A stretch of DNA of 45,001 nucleotides from Kamptonema sp. UHCC 0994 (GTDB taxonomy: Bacteria > Cyanobacteriota > Cyanobacteriia > Cyanobacteriales > Microcoleaceae): the NCBI RefSeq assembly GCF_029167235.1, contig NZ_JARFTR010000142.1, forward strand, positions 1 to 45,001. The letters are read 5' to 3'. Below the pieces are notes generated by a model. It searched no databases and was not told the DNA's origin. It saw only the letters and a list, made by a program, of their open reading frames with translations. Shown here piece by piece: positions 17,905-26,966 of this stretch. Each line of letters starts with the position of its first letter. Position 1 is the stretch's first letter. The translations under genes and the position numbers were made by a program.

Positions 17905-18016
17905 ATTGTTAGTTGTTAGTTGTTAGTTGTTGATTGTTAATTGAATTGGTAACAGTTAACAGTTAACAGTTAACAGTTAACAGTTAACAGTTAACAGTTA
18001 ACAGTTAACAGTTAAC
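17905..18016. repeat. STRR heptamer tracts in the secD-secF gap
   Basis: TTAGTTG-type heptamers (17905-17940) are followed by about nine copies of AACAGTT (17951-18016). They begin three bases after the secD stop codon (on the minus strand) and occupy the gap to secF. AGTTAAC/CGTTAAC tracts recur at 19518-19586, 20661-20697, 27218-27260 and 43181-43243. Confidence 0.95.
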
Positions 18017-18018
18017 AA

Positions 18019-19413
18019 TTAAGATATTGCCTTTGGCAAATTAGGACAAAACCATTGCGGTTTACGTAACTCAGGAAAACTCAAAACCACCAATAATAGA
18101 GTGCGACTGCAAGTAAGAGCAGTAAACATACTCACCATCACACCTAATCCCAGAGTCACGGCAAAACCTTTGACTAAACCCGATCCTAGCCAGAAAAGGG
18201 CAGCACAGGCAATCAGGGTGGTCACGTTGCCATCTAAAATACTAGAAAAAGCCCGATAAAAACCAGATTCTACAGAGCGATACAAAGTTTTACCAGCCCG
18301 CAATTCTTCCCGCGTGCGCTCAAAAATCAACACATTAGCATCAACAGCCATCCCAATACTGAGGATAAAACCAGCAATTCCTGGTAGCGTTAAAGTCACA
18401 CCTAATAATACAAAACAAGCCCAAGTTAGCAGCGAATAAATTAAGAGCGATACATCCGCAATTAGTCCAGGCAGTCGATAGTAAGCGACCATAAAGATTA
18501 ACACTAAAGCCAAACCACCAAGACCTGCATAAATACTGCTTTGAATGCTATCTCGACCTAAAGTAGCACCGACAGTGCGGTTCTCAACAATTTCTACTGG
18601 AACTGGCAAAGCGCCGCCGCGTAATTGTACTGCTAAATCGTTAGCTTCTTGGACTGTAAAGCTGCCTGTAATTTCTACATTGCCACCAGTAATGCCATTG
18701 GCTGCAAATTCAACGGGCACAGTTGGAGAACTAATCAACTTTTCATCTAAGTAAATACCAAGAGTTCGTCCTGTACCCGCCAGGTTTTTAGTCATTTTTG
18801 CAAATAGTTCTCCACCAGGGGGATCGAAGCGGAGAACTACTTTCCAATTATTGCTACCCTGGGTTGGTTCCGCTAGAGCATCTTTGAGGTTTTTGCCATT
18901 GAGTCCAGTAGGTTTATAGAGTTTAGCAATTGCCTCATAACTCCTCTTTAAAGCTGCCTGATTTTCTGCGATCGCGGCTTGATTCCCGCTATCTTTTAAC
19001 TCTATTTGCTTCGCCAACAATTCCCCTTGCACTTGGCGCTCAATTCCTAACTGTGCTTCAGTTCCAGGCGACTGTTCCCGAAAATCCAACTGTGCAGTAC
19101 CGCCTAAAACCCGCTCAGCTTGTTGAGGGTCGCTGACTCCTGGCAACTGTACGAGAATTTGGTCTTCTCCTACTGTTTGTACAACGGCTTCGGATACTCC
19201 TAAACCATTAACGCGATTTTCGACAATCCGCTGCACATCCTCTAACATTCGCTGCTCAATTTTAGGAATTGCCGGGGTAGTTTTTACCTGAATTGTAAGT
19301 TGCGACCCTCCTTGCAAGTCTAATCCCAGCCTTGGCGGAACTTTTACCACTACAGTGATTGCTGCAAGAACTAAAACTAAGATTAGAGCTAATAATGAAC
19401 GCTGTTTTTGCAT
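18019..19413 (-). CDS. secD: protein translocase subunit SecD
   Basis: Partner of SecF in the Sec auxiliary complex. Residues 8-26 form TM1, followed by the conserved [16 protein letters not shown] segment; the large exported P1 domain contains [15 protein letters not shown] and [19 protein letters not shown]; after TM2-TM6 region comes the RND-type signature [20 protein letters not shown] and [18 protein letters not shown]. 464 residues matches cyanobacterial SecD. It lies downstream of pdhB and upstream of secF on the minus strand; heptamer repeats flank it on both sides. Confidence 0.96.
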   Translation of the reverse strand: MQKQRSLLALILVLVLAAITVVVKVPPRLGLDLQGGSQLTIQVKTTPAIPKIEQRMLEDVQRIVENRVNGLGVSEAVVQTVGEDQILVQLPGVSDPQQAERVLGGTAQLDFREQSPGTEAQLGIERQVQGELLAKQIELKDSGNQAAIAENQAALKRSYEAIAKLYKPTGLNGKNLKDALAEPTQGSNNWKVVLRFDPPGGELFAKMTKNLAGTGRTLGIYLDEKLISSPTVPVEFAANGITGGNVEITGSFTVQEANDLAVQLRGGALPVPVEIVENRTVGATLGRDSIQSSIYAGLGGLALVLIFMVAYYRLPGLIADVSLLIYSLLTWACFVLLGVTLTLPGIAGFILSIGMAVDANVLIFERTREELRAGKTLYRSVESGFYRAFSSILDGNVTTLIACAALFWLGSGLVKGFAVTLGLGVMVSMFTALTCSRTLLLVVLSFPELRKPQWFCPNLPKAIS

Positions 19414-19470
19414 AACGTAACCCGGATCAAGAAATGATTATTATATCGCTATTTTGTGATTGTCTTAGGC

Positions 19471-19586
19471 ATTGCTAATTGCTAATTGCTAATTGCTAAT
19501 TGCTAATGTTTCTTCCTTAACAGTTAACAGTTAACAGTTAACAGTTAACCGTTAACCGTTAACCGTTAACCGTTAACAATTAACAA
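19471..19586. repeat. STRR heptamer tracts between pdhB and secD
   Basis: Five TTGCTAA-type heptamers (19471-19507) and about nine AGTTAAC/CGTTAAC heptamers (19518-19586), the first half with A and the second half with C at the variable position. Confidence 0.95.
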
Positions 19587-19599
19587 TGCCTCTTGAACC

Positions 19600-20583
19600 T
19601 CAAACCCGCAGAGCAACCATTTTTTGGACTGCCTCGACAATTTGCGGCGGCTGGACGATTGTTAGTCTTTCCAATGTACCATTGTAAGGTGTAGGAATAT
19701 CTTGGGAAGACAGCCGCAATACAGGGGCATCGAGTTCGTCGAATAGGCGATCGCTAATCGAAGCAATTAATTCCGCACCTATCCCACCAGTTTTCATGCA
19801 CTCCTCAACAATAATTACTTTGTGAGTTTTGCGAACTGAAGCCCCGATCGTTTCCATATCGAGGGGTTTGAGGGAAATTAAGTCGATCACTTCTGGATCG
19901 TAACCTTCTTTGACCAATGCCGGCACTGCTTGCATGACGTGATGCCGCATCCGCGAATAAGTCAGGATCGTAACATCCTTGCCGGTTCGCACAATCTCTG
20001 CTTTATCTAGCGGGACTAGATATTCTTCCTCTGGCAAGTCTTCTTTGAGGTTGTAGAGGAGGACGTGCTCGAAGAAGAGAACGGGGTTATCGTCACGGAT
20101 AGCTGACTTTAACAATCCTTTAGCATTATAAGGCGTAGAGGCAGCGACAATTTTTAGACCTGGTACTGCTTGGAAATAAGCTTCTAACCGTTGGGAGTGT
20201 TCAGCGCCAAGTTGCCTCCCCACCCCCCCTGGCCCGCGAATTACCATCGGCATTTTGAAGTTGCCGCCAGAAGTATAGCGCAGCATTCCCGCATTATTGG
20301 CAATTTGGTTGAAGGCTAGCAGCAAAAAGCCCATGTTCATGCCTTCGATAATCGGTCGCAGTCCCGTCATTGCCGCGCCTACAGCCATGCCTGTAAAGCT
20401 ATTTTCAGCGATGGGGGTGTCGAGTACCCTCAAATCGCCATATTTTTTGTAGAGGTCTTTGGTCACTTTGTAGGAACCGCCATAGTGTCCTACGTCTTCG
20501 CCGAGTACGAATACGGCGGAGTCGCGGGCCATTTCTTCGTCAATGGCGGCGCGGAGGGCATTAAAGAATAAGGTTTCTGCCAT
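19600..20583 (-). CDS. pdhB: pyruvate dehydrogenase E1 component, beta subunit
   Basis: Beta subunit of the thiamine-diphosphate dependent E1 heterotetramer that decarboxylates pyruvate and acetylates the lipoyl arm of E2. Features: [40 protein letters not shown] with the conserved ThDP-contacting Glu, [20 protein letters not shown], the [10 protein letters not shown] segment, and the C-terminal transketolase domain ([29 protein letters not shown]). 327 residues is standard. The alpha subunit and E2 genes are not adjacent, as usual in cyanobacteria. Its stop lies 187 bp from secD. Confidence 0.94.
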   Translation of the reverse strand: MAETLFFNALRAAIDEEMARDSAVFVLGEDVGHYGGSYKVTKDLYKKYGDLRVLDTPIAENSFTGMAVGAAMTGLRPIIEGMNMGFLLLAFNQIANNAGMLRYTSGGNFKMPMVIRGPGGVGRQLGAEHSQRLEAYFQAVPGLKIVAASTPYNAKGLLKSAIRDDNPVLFFEHVLLYNLKEDLPEEEYLVPLDKAEIVRTGKDVTILTYSRMRHHVMQAVPALVKEGYDPEVIDLISLKPLDMETIGASVRKTHKVIIVEECMKTGGIGAELIASISDRLFDELDAPVLRLSSQDIPTPYNGTLERLTIVQPPQIVEAVQKMVALRV

Positions 20584-20660
20584 CGGACTGTGTGATTGAG
20601 GTGGGTCAGACTAGCATATTACCCTTTTGGGGTGTAGTTAAGGTATGCGATCGCACTATT

Positions 20661-20697
20661 TGTTAACAGTTAACTGTTAACAGTTAACTGTTAACTA
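20661..20697. repeat. palindromic heptamer repeat upstream of pdhB
   Basis: TTAACAG and TTAACTG units alternate, so the tract is self-complementary, unlike the single-orientation tracts elsewhere. It lies between the divergent pdhB and pentapeptide genes, followed at 20720-20745 by CCCCATCTT-type 9-mers. Confidence 0.9.
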
Positions 20698-20758
20698 TAA
20701 TTGGTAATCCCTACTCCTTAGCTTCCCCATCTTCCCCATCCTCTTTTCTGCGATCGCT

Positions 20759-21367
20759 ATGACTCAACCCCACAATCTCAATTTTTCTAATCAAGACTTG
20801 CGAAACCGCTCTTTTAAAGGTCTTGACCTCACTGGTGCAGATTTTAGCAGTTCTGACATTCGCGGTTGTAACTTCAGTGAGGCGATTTTAAGGGGGGCCA
20901 ATTTTCAGGCTGCGAGGTGTGGAGAAAGCCGCAGGCGAGTAAGTATTCTGATTGCGCGTGCTGGCGGTGTGGCGATCGCAGTTACAATTGCAGGTGCTTT
21001 TGTGGGATTTGTTGCGGGTGCGGAAGCGGGAGCCGCCGCTATTACCGCTACAGCGGCCGTTGCGATCGCGATTACTAAAGTTGAGGCTGGAATTGTGGCA
21101 GGTGCGATCGCTGGTGCTGCGGCTGTTATCGGTTGTAACGGTATTATCACATTTTTGGGCGGAGATAGTCTCAGGGGAATATTATTATTTTTAGGATCTG
21201 GAATAATTTTTGGGTTAGCTACGATCGTGTTTTTTCAGACAGTTATTGAAGTTGAAAGTTTGAGTAAAACATCTTTTAAAGGAGCAGATTTGACTAATAG
21301 TAATTTTGATGAGGCGATGATTGAAGATACTGATTTTGCGGGTGCAATAGGTTGGCGGCGTGTATAA
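20759..21367 (+). CDS. pentapeptide-repeat protein with central Ala/Gly-rich membrane domain
   Basis: A 202-residue protein in which pentapeptide repeats (A(D/N)LXX) flank a hydrophobic block. Residues 7-52 hold the first set (FSNQDLRNRSFKGLDLTGAD and following), residues 60-155 form an unusually Ala/Gly/Ile-rich region with three to four potential helices including AGAAAVIGCNGIITFLGG and GIIFGLATIVFFQTVI, and residues 163-197 resume the repeats (TSFKGADLTNSNFDEAMIED). The outer repeats would form parts of a right-handed quadrilateral beta helix. The stop abuts, base to base, the stop of the convergent Uma2 gene. Function unknown. Confidence 0.85.
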   Translation: MTQPHNLNFSNQDLRNRSFKGLDLTGADFSSSDIRGCNFSEAILRGANFQAARCGESRRRVSILIARAGGVAIAVTIAGAFVGFVAGAEAGAAAITATAAVAIAITKVEAGIVAGAIAGAAAVIGCNGIITFLGGDSLRGILLFLGSGIIFGLATIVFFQTVIEVESLSKTSFKGADLTNSNFDEAMIEDTDFAGAIGWRRV

Positions 21368-21997
21368 TTATTGATTTTTCACCCATTTTCGGAATTCTCG
21401 CACGGCGGCGGTAACACCTAGATTTTGGCATTGAATCAGAAATTCATCAACTTTGGTGGGGGAAAGCATGGGGAAAGTGGGAGAGCGATCGCACTCTACG
21501 TACTGCCCATTTTGTAATTGATAAAATTTAATTGTTTCTCCATCATATCGCCAGAGTTCTGCTACACCTAAATCTGCATAGATATCAAATTGATTGAGAG
21601 AACTGCTAGTAATGTCAATTTCAACTGCTAAATCTGGCGGGGGAGTTTGAGTTAAGTCTAATTTAGCTATACCTCTAACTCGCGCTTCATTTTGGATATA
21701 GTAGCACGAATCAGGTTCTTTAGCTGCGTTTTTTTCGGAGCGCTTTAAGGTTACGGAACCACCCATTTCAATGTTAAAATTCAACTCATCAACAAAGGCT
21801 ATAATCATAGCCTCTATTTTTCTGTTAGGATTCTCATGTTCCCAGAGTGGTGTCATAATTTCTAGGTTCCCTTTATGATATGAAAGTCTGCTAGAACGTT
21901 TGTCGCCAAGTTCCACTAGCAGGCTTTCAAAGAATTGCCAACTAATATTTTGTAGTAAAACTCGCTGTTCGGCTTGACGAATTGATGTTGTTACCAT
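21368..21997 (-). CDS. Uma2-family (DUF820) predicted nuclease
   Basis: A 209-residue member of the Uma2/DUF820 group of PD-(D/E)xK-fold proteins, expanded in cyanobacteria. The core reads TPPPDLAVEIDITSSSLNQF, followed by the usual DIYADLGVAELWRYDGETIKF. ATG 21997 is preferred over the GTG nine bases upstream because AAGGTGAG precedes it. It is convergent with the pentapeptide gene with no bases between stops, and divergent from a second, distantly related Uma2 gene. The biological role of this family is unsettled. Confidence 0.88.
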   Translation of the reverse strand: MVTTSIRQAEQRVLLQNISWQFFESLLVELGDKRSSRLSYHKGNLEIMTPLWEHENPNRKIEAMIIAFVDELNFNIEMGGSVTLKRSEKNAAKEPDSCYYIQNEARVRGIAKLDLTQTPPPDLAVEIDITSSSLNQFDIYADLGVAELWRYDGETIKFYQLQNGQYVECDRSPTFPMLSPTKVDEFLIQCQNLGVTAAVREFRKWVKNQ

Positions 21998-22187
21998 TTT
22001 ACTCACCTTATCTACTTGAGTTTACGGTTGGCTAGGATTTTGATATAAAATTGTGCAATACAAACACAAATTATTCGCGCTCATTATCAGTATTGTAGCA
22101 ATACTTTTCAGGATTGGTATAAATTTAAACCTGTTTTTTTCAACTTGTGATATGCTTTAGAAGAAATGATTAAAGGAAAGGTAAATT

Positions 22188-22748
22188 ATGCCAGTCCAGT
22201 TACTCAAAAGGCTGTTCACAGTAGAAGAATACCATCTAATGACTAAAGCTGGTATCATTGCTGATAGCGACCGTGTAGAACTAATAGAAGGAGAAATTAT
22301 CCTTATGGCTGCAATTGGAACTCGTCATGCAGGTTGCGTGAGGCGCGTAGCCAGAGTGTTCAGCCAACTTCCAGAAAACAGGGCTATTTTTGACGTACAA
22401 AATCCTGTCCAGTTGAGCGAACGAGCAGAACCGCAACCGGATGTAGTATTGCTACAACCTCGCGCTGATTACTATGATACAGCACATCCCACGCCCTCTG
22501 AAGTTTTGCTATTAGTAGAAGTGGCTGATAGTACAATTGATTATGACCGAGATGTGAAAATTCCTATTTATTCTCGTTCCCAAATTCAGGAAGTATGGCT
22601 AGTTAATTTAGTCGCAGAATGTTTAGAAGTCTACCGTCAGCCAACACCTAATGGTTATAGTTTAATCCAAAGATTTTGGCGAGGTCAGCAAGTTTCACCG
22701 CTAGCATTTCCTGAGTTAGAAGTGAGTTTAGATTTCGTACTAGGATAG
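22188..22748 (+). CDS. Uma2-family (DUF820) predicted nuclease
   Basis: A 186-residue Uma2 protein: FTVEEYHLMTKAGIIADSDR and VELIEGEIILMAAIGTRHAG at the N terminus, AEPQPDVVLLQPRADYY and LLLVEVADSTIDYDRDVKI as the PD...ExK core, then IYSRSQIQEVWLVNL. The putative catalytic residues (D of QPDVVLL, E of VEVADS, K of DVKI) are all present. AAAGG lies upstream of the start. It belongs to a different Uma2 subgroup from its divergent neighbour, so the pair is not a recent tandem duplication. Confidence 0.9.
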   Translation: MPVQLLKRLFTVEEYHLMTKAGIIADSDRVELIEGEIILMAAIGTRHAGCVRRVARVFSQLPENRAIFDVQNPVQLSERAEPQPDVVLLQPRADYYDTAHPTPSEVLLLVEVADSTIDYDRDVKIPIYSRSQIQEVWLVNLVAECLEVYRQPTPNGYSLIQRFWRGQQVSPLAFPELEVSLDFVLG

Positions 22749-22761
22749 ATTAGGATAACTT

Positions 22762-23040
22762 TTAAGTTAAACGATCGCGAAAATATTGCTCATATAAACT
22801 GCACCTGGGAATACAATTATTTCCCTCAAGTTTCACCAAACCCATACTATTTAATTTAAACGCCAATTGCGAGCGTAGCCTTACCGCACCAGAAGACGTT
22901 ACAACCTCCCTCATTCCATTCATCAATTCCGAATACTTCTCTAAATTCCACAAATGCCATCGCAAATGATCGCTGTAAATTCCCGCCTCACTTGGAGCCT
23001 CTTTCACTAACTTGGTTAAAGTCATATCTTGACGCGCAAG
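22762..23040 (-). pseudogene. C-terminal remnant of an AAA-like domain (AAA_35-type) protein
   Basis: The minus-strand frame encodes the C-terminal end known from cyanobacterial AAA-like domain ATPases: ARQDMTLTKLVKEAPSEAG, then GIYSDHLRWHLWNLEKY, LAFKLNSMGLVKLEGN and a final PRCSLYEQYFRDRLT. Similarity continues upstream of the first ATG (23025) for about five residues, then stops, and a stop codon follows in frame at about 23066. The P-loop and whole N-terminal ATPase part are missing. The natural C terminus is intact, so this is a 5'-truncated gene. Confidence 0.72.
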
Positions 23041-23369
23041 AGGAACTTTACACGGCTCGCAATGAGATCAATAATGCTTTAGTCGAGGAGTTAGATACAA
23101 CAACCGAGACCACAAATTACAAGTATTCAGTTCGTGCAACTAACGCTAAGCAAGCTACCTTTAATTATGGAATCTCCAAAAAACCGGAGCTTAAAAGTTA
23201 TGTTGGGGGTGCTTTTTTAATACCAACCAAGCCCTATCAGGAGAATGTAATAACAACAATATCCATCCTGTGTAGCACTGACAAACCCGGTACAATTACA
23301 CCGCTACCTCCAAGGCTTCAAAACGGTGAATTAGTTTGCGGAAGTGGGACAACAGCCGTGACAAAATAG
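23041..23369 (+). pseudogene. C-terminal remnant of a type IV pilin-like (G/H family) protein
   Basis: The plus-strand frame resembles the C-terminal domain of cyanobacterial type IV pilin-like G/H proteins: TTETTNYKYSVRATN, ELKSYVGGAFLIPTK, ISILCSTDKPGTITPLPP and the ending LVCGSGTTAVTK with its paired cysteines. The prepilin leader and hydrophobic N-terminal helix are absent; the frame instead runs back into the minus-strand AAA remnant. It is probably a 5'-truncated pseudogene. ATG 22992 is open in frame, but the first part of that product would be the antisense of the AAA remnant. Confidence 0.65.
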
Positions 23370-23506
23370 CGATCGTTGAAGGCTGCGATCGCCATTTTAA
23401 ATAATTGTTAAAATAAATATGAGATCGCGCCTTTTCCTATAACCATCAGCTATCATTAGTTATCGCAAACATTTAGATTGCCTCTCGTCATCAAAGGAGC
23501 CAACAA

Positions 23507-24922
23507 ATGAAAGTAAAAATGATTTTGCCAGCCCTCACCGAAGCCATCAGCCCCCACTGGCGGCCCATCAAATATTCCCTATTTCCACCCTTGGGATTAG
23601 CCACAATTGCCAGCTTTTTTAGTGAAGATGACGAAATCGACCTCCAAGACGAGCACGTTGAACCTTTAAACCTAGATGACGAACCAGATTTAGTAGTAAT
23701 TCAAGTCTACATTACCTCCGCTTACCGCGCCTACGAATTAGCCGATTACTATCGCCAAAAAGGCGCTTATATCGCCCTCGGCGGCCTCCATGTCACCTCC
23801 CTCCCAGAAGAAGCCGCCGCCCATGCTGATACCATATTTCTCGGCCCTGGCGAAGATACTTGGCCGCAATTTCTTAAAGATTGGCATTTAGGCAAACCAG
23901 AAAAAGTTTATACCTCTAGAAATCGCACTTTGATCGGTGTTCCCAAAATCCGCCGCGATTTAATCAAACGCCAACTATACTTAGTGCCAAATTCCATTGT
24001 CGTATCGCGCGGTTGTCCTCACCACTGCGATTTTTGCTACAAAGAATCATTCTTCAAAGGTGGCAAATCTTTCTACACCCAAACAGTCGATCATGCCTTA
24101 GCTGAAATTGAAAGATTACCAGGAAAACACCTATTTTTTCTCGACGATCACCTATTTGGAGATGTCCGTTTTGCCAGCGCCTTATTTGACGGTTTAAAAG
24201 GCATGGGGCGAGTATGGCAAGCTGCGGGAACAGTTCATGCAATTTTGCAGCCAGATTTGTTAGAAAAAGCTGTAGAAAGTGGGTTGCGTAGTTTGTTTGT
24301 CGGCTTTGAAACCCTCAATTCTATCAATCTACGAGAACAGCACAAATATCACAACCTAAATCGCGATTACAGTGCCGCAATCCGGCGTTTACATGACATG
24401 GGTGTGATGATTAATGGCAGTTTTGTTTTCGGTATGGACGAAGATGATGAAACTGTGTTTGATACCACTGTAGAATGGGCAGTAAATAACGGGATTGAAA
24501 CTGCCACATTTCACATTTTAACACCCTATCCTGGTACAGACTTGTATCAGCGAATGGATGCAGAAAAGCGGATCGATCATCACAATTGGGATTTGTACGA
24601 TACTCGCAATGTTGTATTTAAACCTAAGAAAATGACCCCAGAAGTTTTAGAAGCTGGTTACTGGCGGGCCTATCGAGATTTCTATCGATGGAGTTCAATA
24701 TTTCAAGGAGTTGCCACTAAAAATACTTGGAATCATCGAATGCGACATTTACTCTATGCAGGCGGTTGGAAAAAATTTGAGCCCCTGTGGGATGTGATTA
24801 TTCGGGCGGAAAAAATAGCCAAAATACAGCCGATGTTAGAAACTATTCTCAGCGGATTTAAGAAAAATCCAACTTTGGAAAGTCAAACTGCTCAAAAATC
24901 AATTCCTGAATTAGTTCATTAA
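23507..24922 (+). CDS. B12-binding-domain radical SAM protein
   Basis: A 471-residue enzyme with a cobalamin-binding-like Rossmann domain (residues 1-130; PPLGLATIASFF, DLVVIQVYITSAYRAYELAD, ALGGLHVTSLPEEAAAHAD) and a radical SAM barrel. The [4Fe-4S] motif is CPHHCDFC (C170, C174, C177), followed by FFLDDHLFGD, LFVGFETLNSINLREQHK and FVFGMDEDDETVFDTT. The usual DxHxxG cobalamin motif is not seen (the region reads QDEHVEPL), so cobalamin may bind base-off without His ligation or not at all. AAAGGAG lies upstream of the start. Members act as methyltransferases or cyclases; the substrate here is unknown. Confidence 0.88.
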   Translation: MKVKMILPALTEAISPHWRPIKYSLFPPLGLATIASFFSEDDEIDLQDEHVEPLNLDDEPDLVVIQVYITSAYRAYELADYYRQKGAYIALGGLHVTSLPEEAAAHADTIFLGPGEDTWPQFLKDWHLGKPEKVYTSRNRTLIGVPKIRRDLIKRQLYLVPNSIVVSRGCPHHCDFCYKESFFKGGKSFYTQTVDHALAEIERLPGKHLFFLDDHLFGDVRFASALFDGLKGMGRVWQAAGTVHAILQPDLLEKAVESGLRSLFVGFETLNSINLREQHKYHNLNRDYSAAIRRLHDMGVMINGSFVFGMDEDDETVFDTTVEWAVNNGIETATFHILTPYPGTDLYQRMDAEKRIDHHNWDLYDTRNVVFKPKKMTPEVLEAGYWRAYRDFYRWSSIFQGVATKNTWNHRMRHLLYAGGWKKFEPLWDVIIRAEKIAKIQPMLETILSGFKKNPTLESQTAQKSIPELVH

Positions 24923-24933
24923 CTGCTATAAAA

Positions 24934-24967
24934 AAGGGGGAATATCAAAAGCCCCCTTGTGCTTTTT
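24934..24967 (+). terminator. Rho-independent terminator after the radical SAM gene
   Basis: AAGGGGG (24934-24940) pairs with CCCCCTT (24952-24958) across an 11-base loop and is followed by GTGCTTTTT. Confidence 0.75.
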
Positions 24968-25018
24968 AAGAGTTGGGGGCTCTCTTCTACGTAAATCCTA
25001 AAGTAATCAACTAAATCG

Positions 25019-26095
25019 GTGTACTCCACGCTAGAGCAAAAATACCAACGTTTGCAAAAAGAATTAGTTGGCGGTGCGATCGCCCTTGGCGGCATTTTTT
25101 GCATCGGCACCCTTTGGTATAGCCTGATTGAAGGGTGGCCGCCCCTCGATGCCGCTTACATGACAGTATTTACTCTAGCAACAGTAGGTTATGGCGAAAT
25201 TCACCCCCTTGGATCGCGAGGCCGACTTTTTACCATCTACCTAATTTTAATGGGCGTTGTCACCATCGGTTATATCGTCAACCGCTTTACAGAAGCCCTA
25301 ATTCAAGGTTACTTTCAAGAAGGAGCTAGACTGAGGCAACAACGGCGCTTGGTAGATTCATTAGTTGGACATTACATTCTCTGCGGTTTTGGGCGCATGG
25401 GTCGCCAAATTGCCTTAGAGTTCAAAGCAGAAGGTATCCCTTTTGTCATCGTAGACTCTAACGCAGATTCCATCCAAGATGCCATTTTATTAGGCTATAA
25501 AGCGATTCAAGGCGACGCTACTCTTGACGACACCCTGCTGAATGTGGGAATTAAACGGGGAGTCTGTATAGTATCGGCATTACCCTCGGATGCAGAAAAT
25601 CTTTATGCAGTTTTGTCGGCAAAAACCCTCAACCCGAATGTGCGGGCAATCGTGCGGGCGACAACAGAAGAAGCAGTACAAAAGTTACAGCGGGGTGGTG
25701 CAGATGCAGTGATTTCACCTTACATTACAGGCGGAAAAAGGATGGCCGCTGCTGCGTTACGCCCTCAAGTTATGGACTTCGTGGATGGAATTTTGACGGG
25801 AACCGATCGCTCTTTTTACATGGAAGAATTTCTCGTCGATCCCGAAAGTTGCCCCTATTCGGGGCAAACCCTCAGAGATGCTAAACTGCGATCGCAATCA
25901 GGAGCATTAGTATTAGCAATTCGCCGCGACGATGGTACATTGATCGCAGGCCCCACCGCTGACACCACCATCGCAGGCGGAGATATGCTGATTTGCATGG
26001 GAACTGCTGAACAATTGCGCGAACTTAATAAAATTCTTAGTCCTCTCAAAACTCCTTTTCCTAGACCTCCTAAACAAACACCTCTTGGAGGGTAA
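25019..26095 (+). CDS. two-TM potassium channel with RCK (TrkA-N/TrkA-C) domains
   Basis: A 358-residue K+ channel subunit. Two membrane helices (about 16-37 and 68-88) bracket a pore loop with the selectivity filter TVGYGE (55-60). The cytoplasmic part has a TrkA-N Rossmann domain (LCGFGRMGRQIA at 121-132, with an Asp at about 146 ending the second strand, typical of NAD(H) binding) and a TrkA-C domain (about 265-345). Such tetrameric channels are gated by ligands on the RCK ring. It starts with GTG at 25019, since homology begins immediately and no ATG is near. A heptamer repeat tract starts at its stop codon. Confidence 0.92.
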   Translation: MYSTLEQKYQRLQKELVGGAIALGGIFCIGTLWYSLIEGWPPLDAAYMTVFTLATVGYGEIHPLGSRGRLFTIYLILMGVVTIGYIVNRFTEALIQGYFQEGARLRQQRRLVDSLVGHYILCGFGRMGRQIALEFKAEGIPFVIVDSNADSIQDAILLGYKAIQGDATLDDTLLNVGIKRGVCIVSALPSDAENLYAVLSAKTLNPNVRAIVRATTEEAVQKLQRGGADAVISPYITGGKRMAAAALRPQVMDFVDGILTGTDRSFYMEEFLVDPESCPYSGQTLRDAKLRSQSGALVLAIRRDDGTLIAGPTADTTIAGGDMLICMGTAEQLRELNKILSPLKTPFPRPPKQTPLGG

Positions 26096-26160
26096 TTGCT
26101 AATTGCTAATTGGTAATTGGTAATTGGTAATTGCTAATTGCTAATTGCTAATTGCTAATC
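26093..26160. repeat. STRR heptamer tract (TTGCTAA/TTGGTAA)
   Basis: About nine to ten heptamers, beginning at the stop codon of the potassium channel gene. TTGGTAA variants are grouped in the middle, as if amplified as a block. Confidence 0.95.
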
Positions 26161-26168
26161 AGTGCGTA

Positions 26169-26314
26169 ATACCAAATCCGGGGAAAGTCATCCCCTTTAT
26201 GTTGTCATTGCGAACGAAGTGAAGCAATCGCCTAGTCTCTGCGATTGCTTCTGTTTGCTTCGTTCCTCGCAACTCGCAATGACGTAAAGGTGGTAGTAAA
26301 CCTAGATTTGGTAT
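26169..26314. mobile_element. MITE-like element, copy 1 (10-bp terminal inverted repeats)
   Basis: A 146-bp non-coding element bounded by ATACCAAATC (26169-26178) and GATTTGGTAT (26305-26314). Inside it are GTCATTGCGA/CGCAATGAC arms and a hairpin GAAGCAATCG/CGATTGCTTC at 26221-26251. A related copy lies at 27031-27215. No transposase is present, so any movement would need one in trans. Confidence 0.6.
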
Positions 26315-26322
26315 AATAGCCA

Positions 26323-26356
26323 CTAACAACTAACAACTAACAACTAACAATTAACA
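26323..26356. repeat. STRR heptamer tract (CTAACAA)
   Basis: Four to five CTAACAA units overlapping the last codons and the stop codon of the minus-strand gene that ends at 26344. Confidence 0.9.
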
Positions 26357-26874
26357 AGTAAATCTGGAACTTGGCGAGAAGAAGTAGACCAACTCATCAA
26401 ACAAATCGTCATTTGTGGGCCACTTAGCATTTTTTCATTAGCAACAATAGACTGAAACTTTTCATAACTCAATCCCCAAACTTTACATTCAAAACTAGCA
26501 TTAACTCGCTTACCTCCTTGGCGAATCGCCGCCCATTTACAGTCAGGCATAATGTTCTCTAAAAATGCTTCTGCTTCCTGCTTTGAAGCAAATCCGAAAT
26601 AATCTACCCAGCGCACTCCATCGGCGGCCAGCGAGAAAATCCGACTGCTAATCCTGAGTGGCAGCCAATTTGCCGTTTGAGGACAAGCTGATAACATTTG
26701 CTTCCAAGCATCGATTACCAGACACAGTTCGCTCTTATTTAACGCTTTCCATTTCTTCGGCGTTCCTAGAATTTTGGCAATCACAGGATCGCAAAAAACC
26801 TCTGCTTTCTGGGATTTTTGGATCTGAGTTATTGTCTTGAGTAACTGCTCTTTTGTTGTTGGCGTTTTAGACAT
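26344..26874 (-). CDS. hypothetical protein, function unknown
   Basis: A 176-residue, apparently soluble protein without signal peptide or membrane helix. The N-terminal 60 residues are Lys-rich and helical (TKEQLLKTITQIQKSQKAEV), and the middle contains aromatic stretches (DGVRWVDYFGFASKQEAEAF, CKWAAIRQGGKRVNASFECK) suggesting a small alpha/beta domain. Five or six cysteines are scattered. The final residues LLVNC and the stop codon come from the adjacent CTAACAA repeat tract. No family was recognised; the codon pattern and length favour a real gene, and an ATG start with no strong ribosome binding site is used. Confidence 0.65.
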   Translation of the reverse strand: MSKTPTTKEQLLKTITQIQKSQKAEVFCDPVIAKILGTPKKWKALNKSELCLVIDAWKQMLSACPQTANWLPLRISSRIFSLAADGVRWVDYFGFASKQEAEAFLENIMPDCKWAAIRQGGKRVNASFECKVWGLSYEKFQSIVANEKMLSGPQMTICLMSWSTSSRQVPDLLVNC

Positions 26875-26966
26875 AATTCTTACCGCCTTTGCCTGCTTTA
26901 TATAACCATTATAACTCTTATTGATTTATTCGTCAAGTCAAGCCTTAAAGGAAAATTTTAATATAC

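Noticed and set aside
17951-18016. Heptamer repeats as an origin of replication (iterons)
   Set aside because: The same tract occurs in at least five unrelated gaps, with no DnaA boxes or dnaA/dnaN nearby.
20905-21194. Two alternative frames over the pentapeptide protein's central region
   Set aside because: They arise from its Ala/Gly-rich repetitive codons; the main frame has pentapeptide repeats on both sides.
22992-23040. ATG 22992 as the real start of a pilin-like gene
   Set aside because: The first residues would be the antisense of the AAA remnant and there is no prepilin leader or hydrophobic helix.
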